A DNA stretch of 63,986 nucleotides. Source: Actinomycetota bacterium (GTDB taxonomy: Bacteria; Actinomycetota; Acidimicrobiia; Acidimicrobiales; CADCSY01). Below are positions 15,880-23,614 of this stretch, piece after piece. The notes beneath the pieces were generated by a model. That model saw nothing but the letters and a program-made list of their open reading frames with translations. It was not told where the DNA came from and searched no databases. The stretch spans positions 1 through 63,986 of the forward strand of contig JADDQY010000090.1 in NCBI GenBank assembly GCA_016781135.1, read 5' to 3'. Numbering within the stretch: position 1 is the first letter of the stretch; each line of letters begins with the position of its first letter. The position numbers and the translations under genes are program-made.

Positions 15880-16158
15880 CCCCACCTGCCGCCCACCAAG
15901 AGTAGTCAACAGCGTGGGAGGCAAGGACCTGGATGATGTGGGCGACGTCGAGCGACGGCCCGTCAACCTTGCTCGTCACCGAAGTCCGCCCACCGACCAA
16001 CGGCCCGCTCGGCTCGACGTCAGCCCAAAAGTCCAGCACCGGTTCGAGTCGAGTCGGCGTCCGTCGACCGTGATCGACACGTCGTCGGGGCTCCGCCGCC
16101 CACCCCGCCGCATCTTCGCCTCGAGGTCAGCGACGCTCGACTCGGTCCTGTCAACCAC
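15880..16158 (-). pseudogene. relic of an antitoxin-like gene and a nucleotidyltransferase-like toxin start
   Basis: The first frame reads MVDRTESSVADLEAKMRRGG and DDVSITVDGRRLDS, which resembles short actinobacterial antitoxin-like proteins. A few bases are missing, and a second frame continues VLDFWADVEP and then SLDVAHIIQVLASHAVDY, the usual start of an adjacent nucleotidyltransferase-fold protein (normally followed by LVGG). After this the frames break. The pair is therefore decayed. Family assignment is from memory of such gene pairs and is uncertain; the frame changes are plain. Confidence 0.4.
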
Positions 16159-16409
16159 GAGCCAAGGCTACGGTGCGACCAGATTCGGCCGACCAAGCGG
16201 GGTTCGGCCTTCGCCGCGTTCACGCTGCGCGAGTTCGCGGATACCAGGCGGTACCGGGTCGCATGCTGCCGCGCCGTCGGCGCTCCGTACCTCTCACTGC
16301 CGCGCTGTGCCGGCTCGACGTGTGGGACCGTTGTGGGACGAGTGTGGGACCGAAGCAGAATGGGAGGCGGCTCGGCCTCCCCTTCTTAGCCCTGACCAGC
16401 AGTTTTCTC

Positions 16410-16484
16410 TGGAGCGGACGACGGGATTCGAACCCGCGACCCTCACCTTGGCAAGGTGATGCTCTACCACTGAGCCACGTCCGC
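16410..16484 (-). tRNA. tRNA-Gly (GCC)
   Basis: On the - strand the sequence begins GCGGACGTGGCTCAGTGGTA. The acceptor stem GCGGACG pairs with CGTCCGC, the D-loop contains AGTGGTAGA, the anticodon arm is CACCT-TGCC-AAGGTG with anticodon GCC, and the T-arm carries GGTTCGAATCC. The 3' CCA is encoded. The total is 75 bases. It sits exactly between the decayed right flank of the carbon-concentrating region and ordinary chromosomal genes, a typical integration site. Confidence 0.97.
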
Positions 16485-16537
16485 GTCGAACTCCGATCCT
16501 AGCAACCGGTCGCCGGCTCGTCAGTCGTCCCCCGGGA

Positions 16538-16780
16538 TCAGGCTGGTGGGGCGCCCTCACCCCGCGGTCGCAGGTCGATGCGTAGCACGAGCACGCCGTC
16601 CTCGACGCTGGCCTGGGCCTCGCCGACCATGGCGTAGTCCTGGAAGTCGAGCTGGGCCTGTTCGATGAACTGCTGGCGCTCGGGGCCGCCGACGGGCGGC
16701 AGGGTTCGCCGCCTCACCGCCTGGGCCCGCTCCCGGAACCGCTGGATCATGCCCTCGACGTCGAGCTCCTCGGCCACCAC
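16538..16780 (-). CDS. small conserved hypothetical protein
   Basis: This is an 80-residue acidic protein beginning MVAEELDVEGMIQRFRERAQ and containing LPPVGGPERQQFIEQAQLDF and GEAQASVEDGVLVLRIDLRP. The first half should be helical and the second a short beta hairpin. No signal peptide, membrane segment or catalytic motif is visible. The balanced composition suggests a real gene. It stands alone between the tRNA and a secreted protein gene on the same strand. The function is unknown. Confidence 0.65.
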   Translation of the reverse strand: MVAEELDVEGMIQRFRERAQAVRRRTLPPVGGPERQQFIEQAQLDFQDYAMVGEAQASVEDGVLVLRIDLRPRGEGAPPA

Positions 16781-16820
16781 CGCACCCTACCGAGTCTCCG
16801 TCTCCGAGTACCCCACCGCC

Positions 16821-17507
16821 TCAACCGGTGGGGAGACCCCCTCCGGGCCGGGTTGCCCGCCAGTAGCGCAGCGTCAGCACGGACAACCCGGCAGCCACCG
16901 CCAGCAGGCCTCCGATGACCACCGCCACCAGCCTGCCGGTGCTCAACCCCGAGGTGCTCGCCGCCTGCTCGGCCGACAACCTCGACGAGGTGGTCGACGT
17001 CGGGGCGTCGACCACGGGCTGCACCGACGTGGTGGTCAGCATGTCGAGCGACGGGGACGTCGTCGTGCTGCGACCGGTGCCCGAGCGAGAGCTGGCCCCG
17101 GCGGTCGCCGCCGTCGTCGTCGTGTTCCGCCGGACCGACCGCGCCGTCGAGGTCGATGTCGGTGCGCGCCGTGCCGTGGTGGTCGAGGTCTTGCTCGCCG
17201 AGGCGCTGCCGGCGGTGGTCGTGGTGTTGTCGAGGGTCGTCGTCCCGCGCAGCGTGGTCGACGTCGCCTCTGCGTCGGGCCTGGAGGTGGTCGACGAGGA
17301 CGGCACCGAGGTCGGGGGGAGGCTGACCACCTGGGCGGGAGCCGGGGCGGCCGACCCCGCGGCGAAGACCACGACCAGGGCAGCGGCGACGGCGGCGAGG
17401 TGCGCCCGCCGGGCCGCGACCGTGCCGGGCGGCTGGGGAGGCTCGAGGCTGCGGCTGTCCCGCCACCGCCGTGGCCCCGCGCGCCGCTGCCCCCCCACCT
17501 CGAGCAT
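16821..17507 (-). CDS. Thr/Ser-rich membrane-anchored exported protein
   Basis: The product is about 228 residues, starting at the ATG at 17,507 just after the upstream glycosylase gene. An N-terminal hydrophobic segment (HLAAVAAALVVVFAAGSAAP) acts as signal or anchor. The middle is dominated by Thr and Ser with runs such as TTTLDNTTTTAGS. A C-terminal membrane helix follows (GRLVAVVIGGLLAVAAGLSV), then a short basic tail. This resembles a glycosylated surface stalk protein with no enzymatic domain. A longer start at 17,615 would overlap mutM and is less likely. Confidence 0.6.
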   Translation of the reverse strand: MLEVGGQRRAGPRRWRDSRSLEPPQPPGTVAARRAHLAAVAAALVVVFAAGSAAPAPAQVVSLPPTSVPSSSTTSRPDAEATSTTLRGTTTLDNTTTTAGSASASKTSTTTARRAPTSTSTARSVRRNTTTTAATAGASSRSGTGRSTTTSPSLDMLTTTSVQPVVDAPTSTTSSRLSAEQAASTSGLSTGRLVAVVIGGLLAVAAGLSVLTLRYWRATRPGGGLPTG

Positions 17508-17533
17508 GGTAGGAGCTGCCGGGCCCCGACGGC

Positions 17534-18316
17534 CTACACCTGGTGGCGCGGGCACGACCACGTCGTCCGCCCGCCGATGGTCCGTCGCACCAGGGAGGCG
17601 CCGTCGCGCGGGCACCGGCCGCCGGGCACACGGCTGGCCTGGAGGCTCCCGGTGTGCGAGCCGCCGCCGGCGATGAGGTCGGCCAGGGTCCCGACGAGAT
17701 GGCGGTGGAGCCGGCGCAGCTCGGCCGGGCTCAACGACCCCGCGGGCCGCCCGGGGTCGAGCCCGGCCCGGAACAGGATCTCGTCGGCGGCGAGGTTCCC
17801 CACTCCGGCGAGGCGCGCCTGGTCCATGAGCCGGGCCTTCAGTGGAGCGGTGCTGGCATCCAGCACCCGGCGCAGCCCGCTGGCGGTCACGGCCAGGCCG
17901 TCGACGCCCAGCCGGGATTCGTCGGGGTCGAGGAACACCCCGCCGAGGCGCCGGGGATCGCGCACTCGCAGATCCCCGCCGTCGACGAACTCGACCCGGA
18001 GGCGGTCCCAGCCGACCTCGTCGCGAGTGCTGGCGTACACCAGGTCATCCACTCCGGCGGACCCGTCGACCAGCAGTCGCCCGGTCATGCCGAAGCGCAG
18101 GCCGAGGGTCTGTCCGCCGGCGACGTCGAGCAGCAGCAGCTTGCCGATGCGGCGAACGGCCACGAAGGACCGACCGGTGAGCGCCTCCTCCAACCCCGCC
18201 GTCGACAACCCGCCCTTCAGGTACCAGGCATCAGGCGCGACCACCGCCGCCACCGGGCGCCCGAGGGCGCCGGCGGCCAGTCGCCGGTAGTGCTCGACCT
18301 CGGCCAGTTCGGGCAG
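17534..18316 (-). CDS. mutM: Fpg/Nei-family DNA glycosylase with an atypical zinc finger
   Basis: This base-excision glycosylase/AP-lyase removes oxidised bases. The family uses the N-terminal proline, exposed after Met removal, as nucleophile. The only frame position giving this is a CTG start at 18,316, yielding (M)PELAEVEHYRR. No ATG, GTG or TTG is available between here and the preceding stop. Helix-two-turn-helix residues are seen in LMDQARLAGVGNLAADEILF (Lys and Asn conserved nearby). The C-terminal finger reads CPRDGASL and SCPRHQV, so two of the four usual cysteines are Asp and His. At 260 residues it is normal. It follows the trans-sulfuration gene by 34 bases. Confidence 0.85.
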   Translation of the reverse strand: MPELAEVEHYRRLAAGALGRPVAAVVAPDAWYLKGGLSTAGLEEALTGRSFVAVRRIGKLLLLDVAGGQTLGLRFGMTGRLLVDGSAGVDDLVYASTRDEVGWDRLRVEFVDGGDLRVRDPRRLGGVFLDPDESRLGVDGLAVTASGLRRVLDASTAPLKARLMDQARLAGVGNLAADEILFRAGLDPGRPAGSLSPAELRRLHRHLVGTLADLIAGGGSHTGSLQASRVPGGRCPRDGASLVRRTIGGRTTWSCPRHQV

Positions 18317-18350
18317 GTGGAGCCCCGGGCTCAGCGCAGCGGCGGGCGGA

Positions 18351-19580
18351 TCAGCACCGGCGGTCGGGGTCGGCGAGCGACGGGGCTTCGGCGACGGTGG
18401 CCAGGGCGCCGGCGACGTCGCCGACGATGTCGTCGGCGTGCTCGAGGCCGATCGACATCCGCACCAGGCCGTCGCCGATCTCCATGGCGGCGCGCTCCTC
18501 TGGGGAGAGGTTGGCCGCGGTGGTGGATGCGGGATGGGTGACCAGGGTCTCGGGCCCGCCCAGGGAAGGCGCCAGGTGGGCGAGGGTGACGGACTCGACG
18601 AAGCGCCGGCCCGCCTCCCACCCCCCCGCCAGCTCGAAGCTGACCATCCCACCGCCGGTGACCATCTGGCGCTTGGCCAGGTCGCGCTGGGGGTGCGAAT
18701 CGAGCCCGGGGTAGCTCACTCTCAGCACGACCGGGTGCCCTTCCAGGAACTCCGCCACTCGCTGCGCCGACTCGCTCTGCTGCCGGGCGCGCACAGGAAG
18801 TGTGCGCAGCCCGCGCAAGGCGTTGTGAGCGTCGTACGGCGAGGCAGTGGCGCCGTGGATCGTGTGGTAGCTCCAGATCCACTGGACGAGATCCTCGGCC
18901 CCGGCGACGACGCCGAGGGTGGCGTCGTTGTGCCCGGCCAGGCCCTTGGTGGCCGAGTGGACGACGAGATCGCAGCCGTGCTCGAGCGGGCGCTGCACCA
19001 GCGGGCCGGCGAGGGTGGAGTCGACCACTCGCAAGGGCCCCCGCAGCGCCCCGAGGGCATCGAGGTCGACGAGTTGGAGCAGGGGGTTGGCGGGCGTCTC
19101 CACGAAGACCATGACGGTGCGCCCGGGGATGACGGCGGCGGCCATAGCGGCGGCGTCAGTCCCGTCGACCAGGGTGACATCGATGCCGAAGCGGGGGCAC
19201 ACGGCTTGGAACAACAGCGCAGTCGAGGAGAAAAGCTGGCGCTGGGCGACGATGTGGTCGCCGCTCGAGCACAGGGCCAGCGCCAGCGACGAGATCGCGC
19301 CCATGCCCGAGGCGAAGGCCTGCGCCGCCTCGGCTCCCTCCAGCTCGGCCACCGCGTCCTCGAACGACCGCACCGTCGGATTGCCGTAACGGCTGTAGAA
19401 GCTCTTCGGTCGGGGCGAGGTGGCCAGGCGCAGGCTCTCCTCGACGGTGGAGGTCTCAAAGGTGCTCGACGCCCACAACGGGGGGGCCAGCGACCTTCCA
19501 TGCTCGGCCCTCCCGGCCACGATGGCACGGGTCTCGATGTGACAGGTCGCCGGGCGTCGGTGCTCGTGGTCTTCGGTCAC
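18351..19580 (-). CDS. PLP-dependent trans-sulfuration enzyme (cystathionine synthase/lyase or O-acetylhomoserine sulfhydrylase)
   Basis: This 409-residue fold-type I PLP enzyme belongs to the Cys/Met metabolism family. The PLP lysine lies in HSATKGLAGHNDATLG. YSRYGNPTVRSFEDAVAELE and SGMGAISSLALAL are phosphate-binding and substrate-loop regions. The GTG start at 19,580 overlaps the metX stop by four bases, giving tight coupling to homoserine O-acetyltransferase. The product therefore most likely uses O-acetylhomoserine, either with cysteine (cystathionine) or with sulfide (homocysteine). Sequence alone does not separate these. A longer upstream frame inside metX is not credible. Confidence 0.9.
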   Translation of the reverse strand: MTEDHEHRRPATCHIETRAIVAGRAEHGRSLAPPLWASSTFETSTVEESLRLATSPRPKSFYSRYGNPTVRSFEDAVAELEGAEAAQAFASGMGAISSLALALCSSGDHIVAQRQLFSSTALLFQAVCPRFGIDVTLVDGTDAAAMAAAVIPGRTVMVFVETPANPLLQLVDLDALGALRGPLRVVDSTLAGPLVQRPLEHGCDLVVHSATKGLAGHNDATLGVVAGAEDLVQWIWSYHTIHGATASPYDAHNALRGLRTLPVRARQQSESAQRVAEFLEGHPVVLRVSYPGLDSHPQRDLAKRQMVTGGGMVSFELAGGWEAGRRFVESVTLAHLAPSLGGPETLVTHPASTTAANLSPEERAAMEIGDGLVRMSIGLEHADDIVGDVAGALATVAEAPSLADPDRRC

Positions 19581-20755
19581 CGGTGCTCCGACTTCTCCAC
19601 CCCGGCGAGGAACGGGGACAACGCCGCGCCGACCTGATCGAGCTCGAGGAGGAACCCGTCGTGGCCGTGACGACTGTCGATCTCCACGTATTCGCTGGCG
19701 CAGCCCCCGCCGGCGAGCAGCTCGCACAGCTGGCGCTGCTGGTAGGTGGGGTACAGGGTGTCCGAGGAGATCCCCATGATCAAGGTCGGCGCCGAGATGC
19801 GGGCGAGCGCCTCCCGCAGGCCGCCTCGGCCCCGGGCCAGGTCGTGCAGGTCCATCGCCTTGGTCAGGCAAAGGTAGGAGTTGGCATCGAATCGCCGGGC
19901 CAGCTTGGCCCCGTGGTACTCGAGGTAACGCTCCACCTGGAAGCGCTGCCACAACGAGAAGCCGTCGAGCGGCTCGACCACCTCGCGCCCGAAACGGTCG
20001 GTGAAGACGTCGTCGCTGCGGTAGGTAATCTGGGCGATGCTGCGGGCCAGGGCCAGACCCTCGGCCGGCCCCTCACCAGGGAGGGCGTCGTAGTAGTCGC
20101 CCCCCCGCCACCGGGGATCGAGGCGGATGGCCTTGCGCCCGGCGCTGCCGAAGGCGATCTGCTGAGCGCTGGCCGCGGCCGAGGTGGCGATGGGTACGAG
20201 CGAGCGCACCCGCTCGGGGAACATCACCCCCCACTCGAGCACCTGCATCCCGCCCATCGAGCCTCCAACCACGCACAGCCAGCGGTCGACGCCGAGGTCA
20301 CGGGCCACCGCCACCTGGGTGCGGACCATGTCGCGCACCGACACCACCGGGAACGCCGACCCGTAGGGGCGGGCGTCGGGATCGCCGGACACCGGCGAGG
20401 CGGGCCCGGTGCTGCCCTGGCACCCACCGAGCACGTTGGCGCAGACCACGAACCAACGGTCGGTGTCGAGCGCTCGACCGGGCCCGATGAGCCCGTCCCA
20501 CCAACCCGGGGCGGCGTGGCCGGGGCCAGCGCCGCCCGCGGCATGCGAGTCACCGGTGAGGGCGTGGCACACCAATACGGCGTTGCCGGCATCGGGCGCC
20601 AGCTCGCCCCAGGTCTCGTAGGCCACCGAGATGGACCGCAGCTGGCCGCCGCCTTCGAGGACGAAGGGCCGATCGACGGCCACCGTGGCGAAGCGGCGCC
20701 GCCCGACCGGGTCGCCCGGGCGCCAGGCACCGGTGGCAGGAAGGGCGGCGGGCAT
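19577..20755 (-). CDS. metX: homoserine O-acetyltransferase
   Basis: MetX acetylates homoserine with acetyl-CoA, the first committed step to methionine. This alpha/beta-hydrolase protein has 392 residues from the ATG at 20,755. It shows LVCHALTGDSHAAGG, the nucleophile elbow VVGGSMGGMQVLEW (Ser), GISSDTLYP (Asp) and the terminal DSRHGHDGFLLE (His). The characteristic NVLGGCQGSTGP is present. It lies in one operon with a trans-sulfuration enzyme and is divergent from an F420-type oxidoreductase, with about 105 bases between them for promoters. Confidence 0.95.
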   Translation of the reverse strand: MPAALPATGAWRPGDPVGRRRFATVAVDRPFVLEGGGQLRSISVAYETWGELAPDAGNAVLVCHALTGDSHAAGGAGPGHAAPGWWDGLIGPGRALDTDRWFVVCANVLGGCQGSTGPASPVSGDPDARPYGSAFPVVSVRDMVRTQVAVARDLGVDRWLCVVGGSMGGMQVLEWGVMFPERVRSLVPIATSAAASAQQIAFGSAGRKAIRLDPRWRGGDYYDALPGEGPAEGLALARSIAQITYRSDDVFTDRFGREVVEPLDGFSLWQRFQVERYLEYHGAKLARRFDANSYLCLTKAMDLHDLARGRGGLREALARISAPTLIMGISSDTLYPTYQQRQLCELLAGGGCASEYVEIDSRHGHDGFLLELDQVGAALSPFLAGVEKSEHR

Positions 20756-20859
20756 CGTCGCCGAGCGTACTTGCGGGTGCCTACCTCCCCCAGCGGATAG
20801 CGCCGCGCCGGGACGCACCGACACCGGCCGGGCCACATCCCCCGGGTAGCGTCGCCCGG

Positions 20860-21798
20860 GTGCCGGCGCTGCGACCGTTCCGCTTCGGGCTGTCGCTCGC
20901 CGGCTTCGACCACGGCCACGACTGGCCCGAGACGGCGCGCCGGGTGGAGGAGCTCGGCTACTCGACCATGGCTGTGCCCGACCACCTCGGCGACCAGCTG
21001 GCCCCCCTTCCGGCCATCGCCGTGGCCGCCGCCGCCACCACCACGCTGCGGGTGGGCACCTTCGTCCTCGACAACGACTACCGCCACCCGGTGGTCCTGG
21101 CGAAGGAGGCGGCCACCGTCGACCTCCTCTCGGGCGGACGTCTCGAGCTCGGCATCGGCGCGGGGTGGCGCAAGGAGGAGTACGACCGGGCGGGCATCGC
21201 CTTCGAGCCCGGCCGGTTGCGGGTCGAGCGGCTGGAGGAGGCGGTGGCCGTGCTCAAAGGACTGTGGTCGGGCGAGCCCTTCAGCTTCTCGGGTCGTCAC
21301 TACCAGGTGGCTGGGATGGAGGGACGCCCCCTGCCCGCTCGAGCCGGTGGGCCCCCGTTGTTCATCGGCGGCGGCGGCCCTCGCCTCCTGGCCCTCGCCG
21401 GCCACCACGCCGACATCGTCGGGCTGGCACCGCGTGCCCGACGGGACGGCGTGCTGGAGCTTGACATCTCGCCCGATGCCACCGAGGCGAAGCTGGCTGC
21501 GGTGCGCAGCGCCGCCGGCGAGCGCTTCGCCGGACTCGAGGTGCACGTGCTCATCCTGGTGGTGGAGGTGACCGATGACCGGGCCCGCCGCCAGCAGCGA
21601 GCCGAGGAGCTGGCCGGGCGGTGGGGCATGGCGCCGGAGGCGGTGCTCGCCAGCCCCCACGTCGTGCTCGGCTCGGTCGCCCAGGCCGCCGAGCACCTGT
21701 ACGCCGCTCGCGAGCGCTATGGGATCTCCTATGTCACCGTGCCCGAACCGGCGCTGTCGTCGTTCGCGCCAGTGGTGGACCGCCTCGCCGGGACCTGA
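20860..21798 (+). CDS. LLM-class F420-dependent oxidoreductase
   Basis: This is a 312-residue luciferase-like TIM barrel of the actinobacterial F420-dependent type. Recognisable parts are RFGLSLAGFDHGHDW, a DHLGDQLAP active-site loop, TTLRVGTFVLDNDYRHPVVL, KEAATVDLLSGGRLELGIGA followed by GW, and PPLFIGGGGPRLLALAGHHA. The start is a GTG at 20,860. It probably transfers hydride from reduced F420 to an unknown ketone, alcohol or enone. Presence of F420 enzymes supports an actinobacterial host. It stands alone, converging with the methyltransferase gene 22 bases downstream. Confidence 0.88.
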   Translation: MPALRPFRFGLSLAGFDHGHDWPETARRVEELGYSTMAVPDHLGDQLAPLPAIAVAAAATTTLRVGTFVLDNDYRHPVVLAKEAATVDLLSGGRLELGIGAGWRKEEYDRAGIAFEPGRLRVERLEEAVAVLKGLWSGEPFSFSGRHYQVAGMEGRPLPARAGGPPLFIGGGGPRLLALAGHHADIVGLAPRARRDGVLELDISPDATEAKLAAVRSAAGERFAGLEVHVLILVVEVTDDRARRQQRAEELAGRWGMAPEAVLASPHVVLGSVAQAAEHLYAARERYGISYVTVPEPALSSFAPVVDRLAGT

Positions 21799-21819
21799 CG
21801 AGCGACGGGATTGCGTGGA

Positions 21820-23592
21820 TCAGGAGCCGAGCCGGGAGGTACGGGGCAGACGAGCGGCCCACCACGGGCACAGGGTCGACGGGTCGGCCCGGAAGGCCCG
21901 GCAGCTGGCGGCGGCGGCGGCGAGCAGCTCCCGGTGGCGTTCGGCCTCGTTCCCCGCTGCCGACGCCCGACACACGGCGGCGGCGGCGGCGTCCCAGTCG
22001 GGTCCGGCGGCGGGAAGGGGCACGGCCCGCAGCTGGGCGGCGCCGAGCTTGATGGCATCGGCGGCGAGCGCCGCCCCTCCCCAGTGACGCAGCGCCCAGG
22101 CGGTCACCACCGGCGACAGCAGCACGGCGGCGGCGTGCCAGAGACGCCCGACGGGCGCGACCACGCTCAACAGTGGCGTCGACGGAAGCCAGGTGCCGGA
22201 CACGTCGACGGCGGCCTCGACCACCCGGGTCTGGGTGGCGACGACGATCTTGGGCACCAGGCGGGCCCGGCCCCAGGCGCCGAGGTCGCTCTCGAGCTCA
22301 AGGCGAGCCAGGTCGACCCGGGGAGCGCGCCAACGGCACCCGTGGTGGCGGGTGACGCGATGCCCCCAGCGGCAGACGGCGGGGTCGACAAGGCCGCTGG
22401 TGACCAGGCGGGGGTAGAGCGAGTCGGCGAGGGAGCCGCCGGGATCGTCGACGACGAAAGGAGCTACGCCGTAGTACTGCTGGCGGAAGTCGGCGTACAC
22501 CCCGCACCACTGCCCAAGGGTGCCGAAGGACGAGAACCGGCACTCGGGCACCTCGGCGATGGCGACCACCAGGTGGGACCACGTCGTGGCCGCCGCCAGC
22601 GCACGGGGGTCGACGTCGACCTCGTCCACCACTGCCGCCGGCAGCCCCCGGCACACCCGCAGGGTGCTGGGACGAGCACCGCCACGGCGCACCACGGCGA
22701 CGCACACTTGCACGGAAGCGTCGAAGACTGGCGTCGACGGGAGCCACAGCACCTCCAGGGAGGCCTCGCTGGCCACCGCCGTCCGGGCCGGGGCGGCGTC
22801 GCGGGTGGCGAGGAACGACTGGGGTAACACGAGGGCGACGGTCCCGCCCGGTCGCACCAGGCGGGTGCCAGCGACGAGGAACAGCACGGCGGCGTCGACC
22901 AAGCCCCGGGCGAGCGGACCGAAGCGCCGGCGGAGCTCGGCGGCCTCGACCCGGCTCCGAGCCGTCGCCCGGGAGAGCTGGCCGAGGAACGGGGGGTTGC
23001 CGACCACGACGTGCGGGCGCGCCGGCCAGTCGCCGGGGTCGAGCACCAAGGCGTCATCCACCACCACCCGGGGGACGGCGCTCCCGCCGCACCACAGCGC
23101 CAGTGCCGCCTCGCTCACCGCTGCCGCCACCGGATCGATGTCGGCGCCGATGAGGCACCGCTGCACCACCCGGGCCGGGGACAGCCCCTGTCCGGCCAGG
23201 GCGGCGGCGGCGGCGAGGAGGAACGCGCCCCCACCTACCGCCGGATCGCAGATCACCGGCTCGTCGACCTGGAGGCCGTCGAGGGCCCAGGCCACCATCG
23301 TGGCCGCTACCACCGAAGGGGTGTAGAAGGCGCCTCCAGCCCGTCGTCCCTCGACATCGAGCAGCGACTCGTAGACGGCACCGAGGAGCCACGGCGTGGG
23401 CTCGCACCCCTCGAGCTCGACGTCAACGGGAGGCCCCCATCGCGACACCAGGCTCAGGGCGGGCAGCTCCACGGCCAGGGCCCCCTGGACCGCGGTGGCA
23501 ACGCCCGCCACCACTCGGGCCCGGGCCGTCGCCGGAGTGCAACCGCCGGCGACGAGGCCGGCGTAGGCCTGCCGTGGCCCGGAAGGGAGCAC
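21820..23592 (-). CDS. solitary N6-adenine DNA methyltransferase (gamma-class, type IIG-like)
   Basis: This is a 590-residue SAM-dependent methyltransferase. Motif I is CDPAVGGGAFLLAAAAAL, the acidic GADIDP loop follows, and motif IV is VVGNPPFLGQL, a variant of NPPY. AFYTPSVVAATMVAWAL marks the N-terminal helical region. The part after residue 330 resembles a target-recognition domain. No nuclease motif and no partner restriction gene are visible. The order follows a DEAD-box helicase on the same strand (22-base gap). It may be an orphan regulatory methylase or a phage-resistance remnant. Confidence 0.85.
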   Translation of the reverse strand: MLPSGPRQAYAGLVAGGCTPATARARVVAGVATAVQGALAVELPALSLVSRWGPPVDVELEGCEPTPWLLGAVYESLLDVEGRRAGGAFYTPSVVAATMVAWALDGLQVDEPVICDPAVGGGAFLLAAAAALAGQGLSPARVVQRCLIGADIDPVAAAVSEAALALWCGGSAVPRVVVDDALVLDPGDWPARPHVVVGNPPFLGQLSRATARSRVEAAELRRRFGPLARGLVDAAVLFLVAGTRLVRPGGTVALVLPQSFLATRDAAPARTAVASEASLEVLWLPSTPVFDASVQVCVAVVRRGGARPSTLRVCRGLPAAVVDEVDVDPRALAAATTWSHLVVAIAEVPECRFSSFGTLGQWCGVYADFRQQYYGVAPFVVDDPGGSLADSLYPRLVTSGLVDPAVCRWGHRVTRHHGCRWRAPRVDLARLELESDLGAWGRARLVPKIVVATQTRVVEAAVDVSGTWLPSTPLLSVVAPVGRLWHAAAVLLSPVVTAWALRHWGGAALAADAIKLGAAQLRAVPLPAAGPDWDAAAAAVCRASAAGNEAERHRELLAAAAASCRAFRADPSTLCPWWAARLPRTSRLGS

Positions 23593-23614
23593 GGGCCCGG
23601 TCAGAGGCGGGCCG

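Noticed and set aside
16173..16502. 109-codon + frame with SGRRDSNPRPSPWQGDALPL
   Set aside because: This is the well-known false protein produced by reading a tRNA gene antisense.
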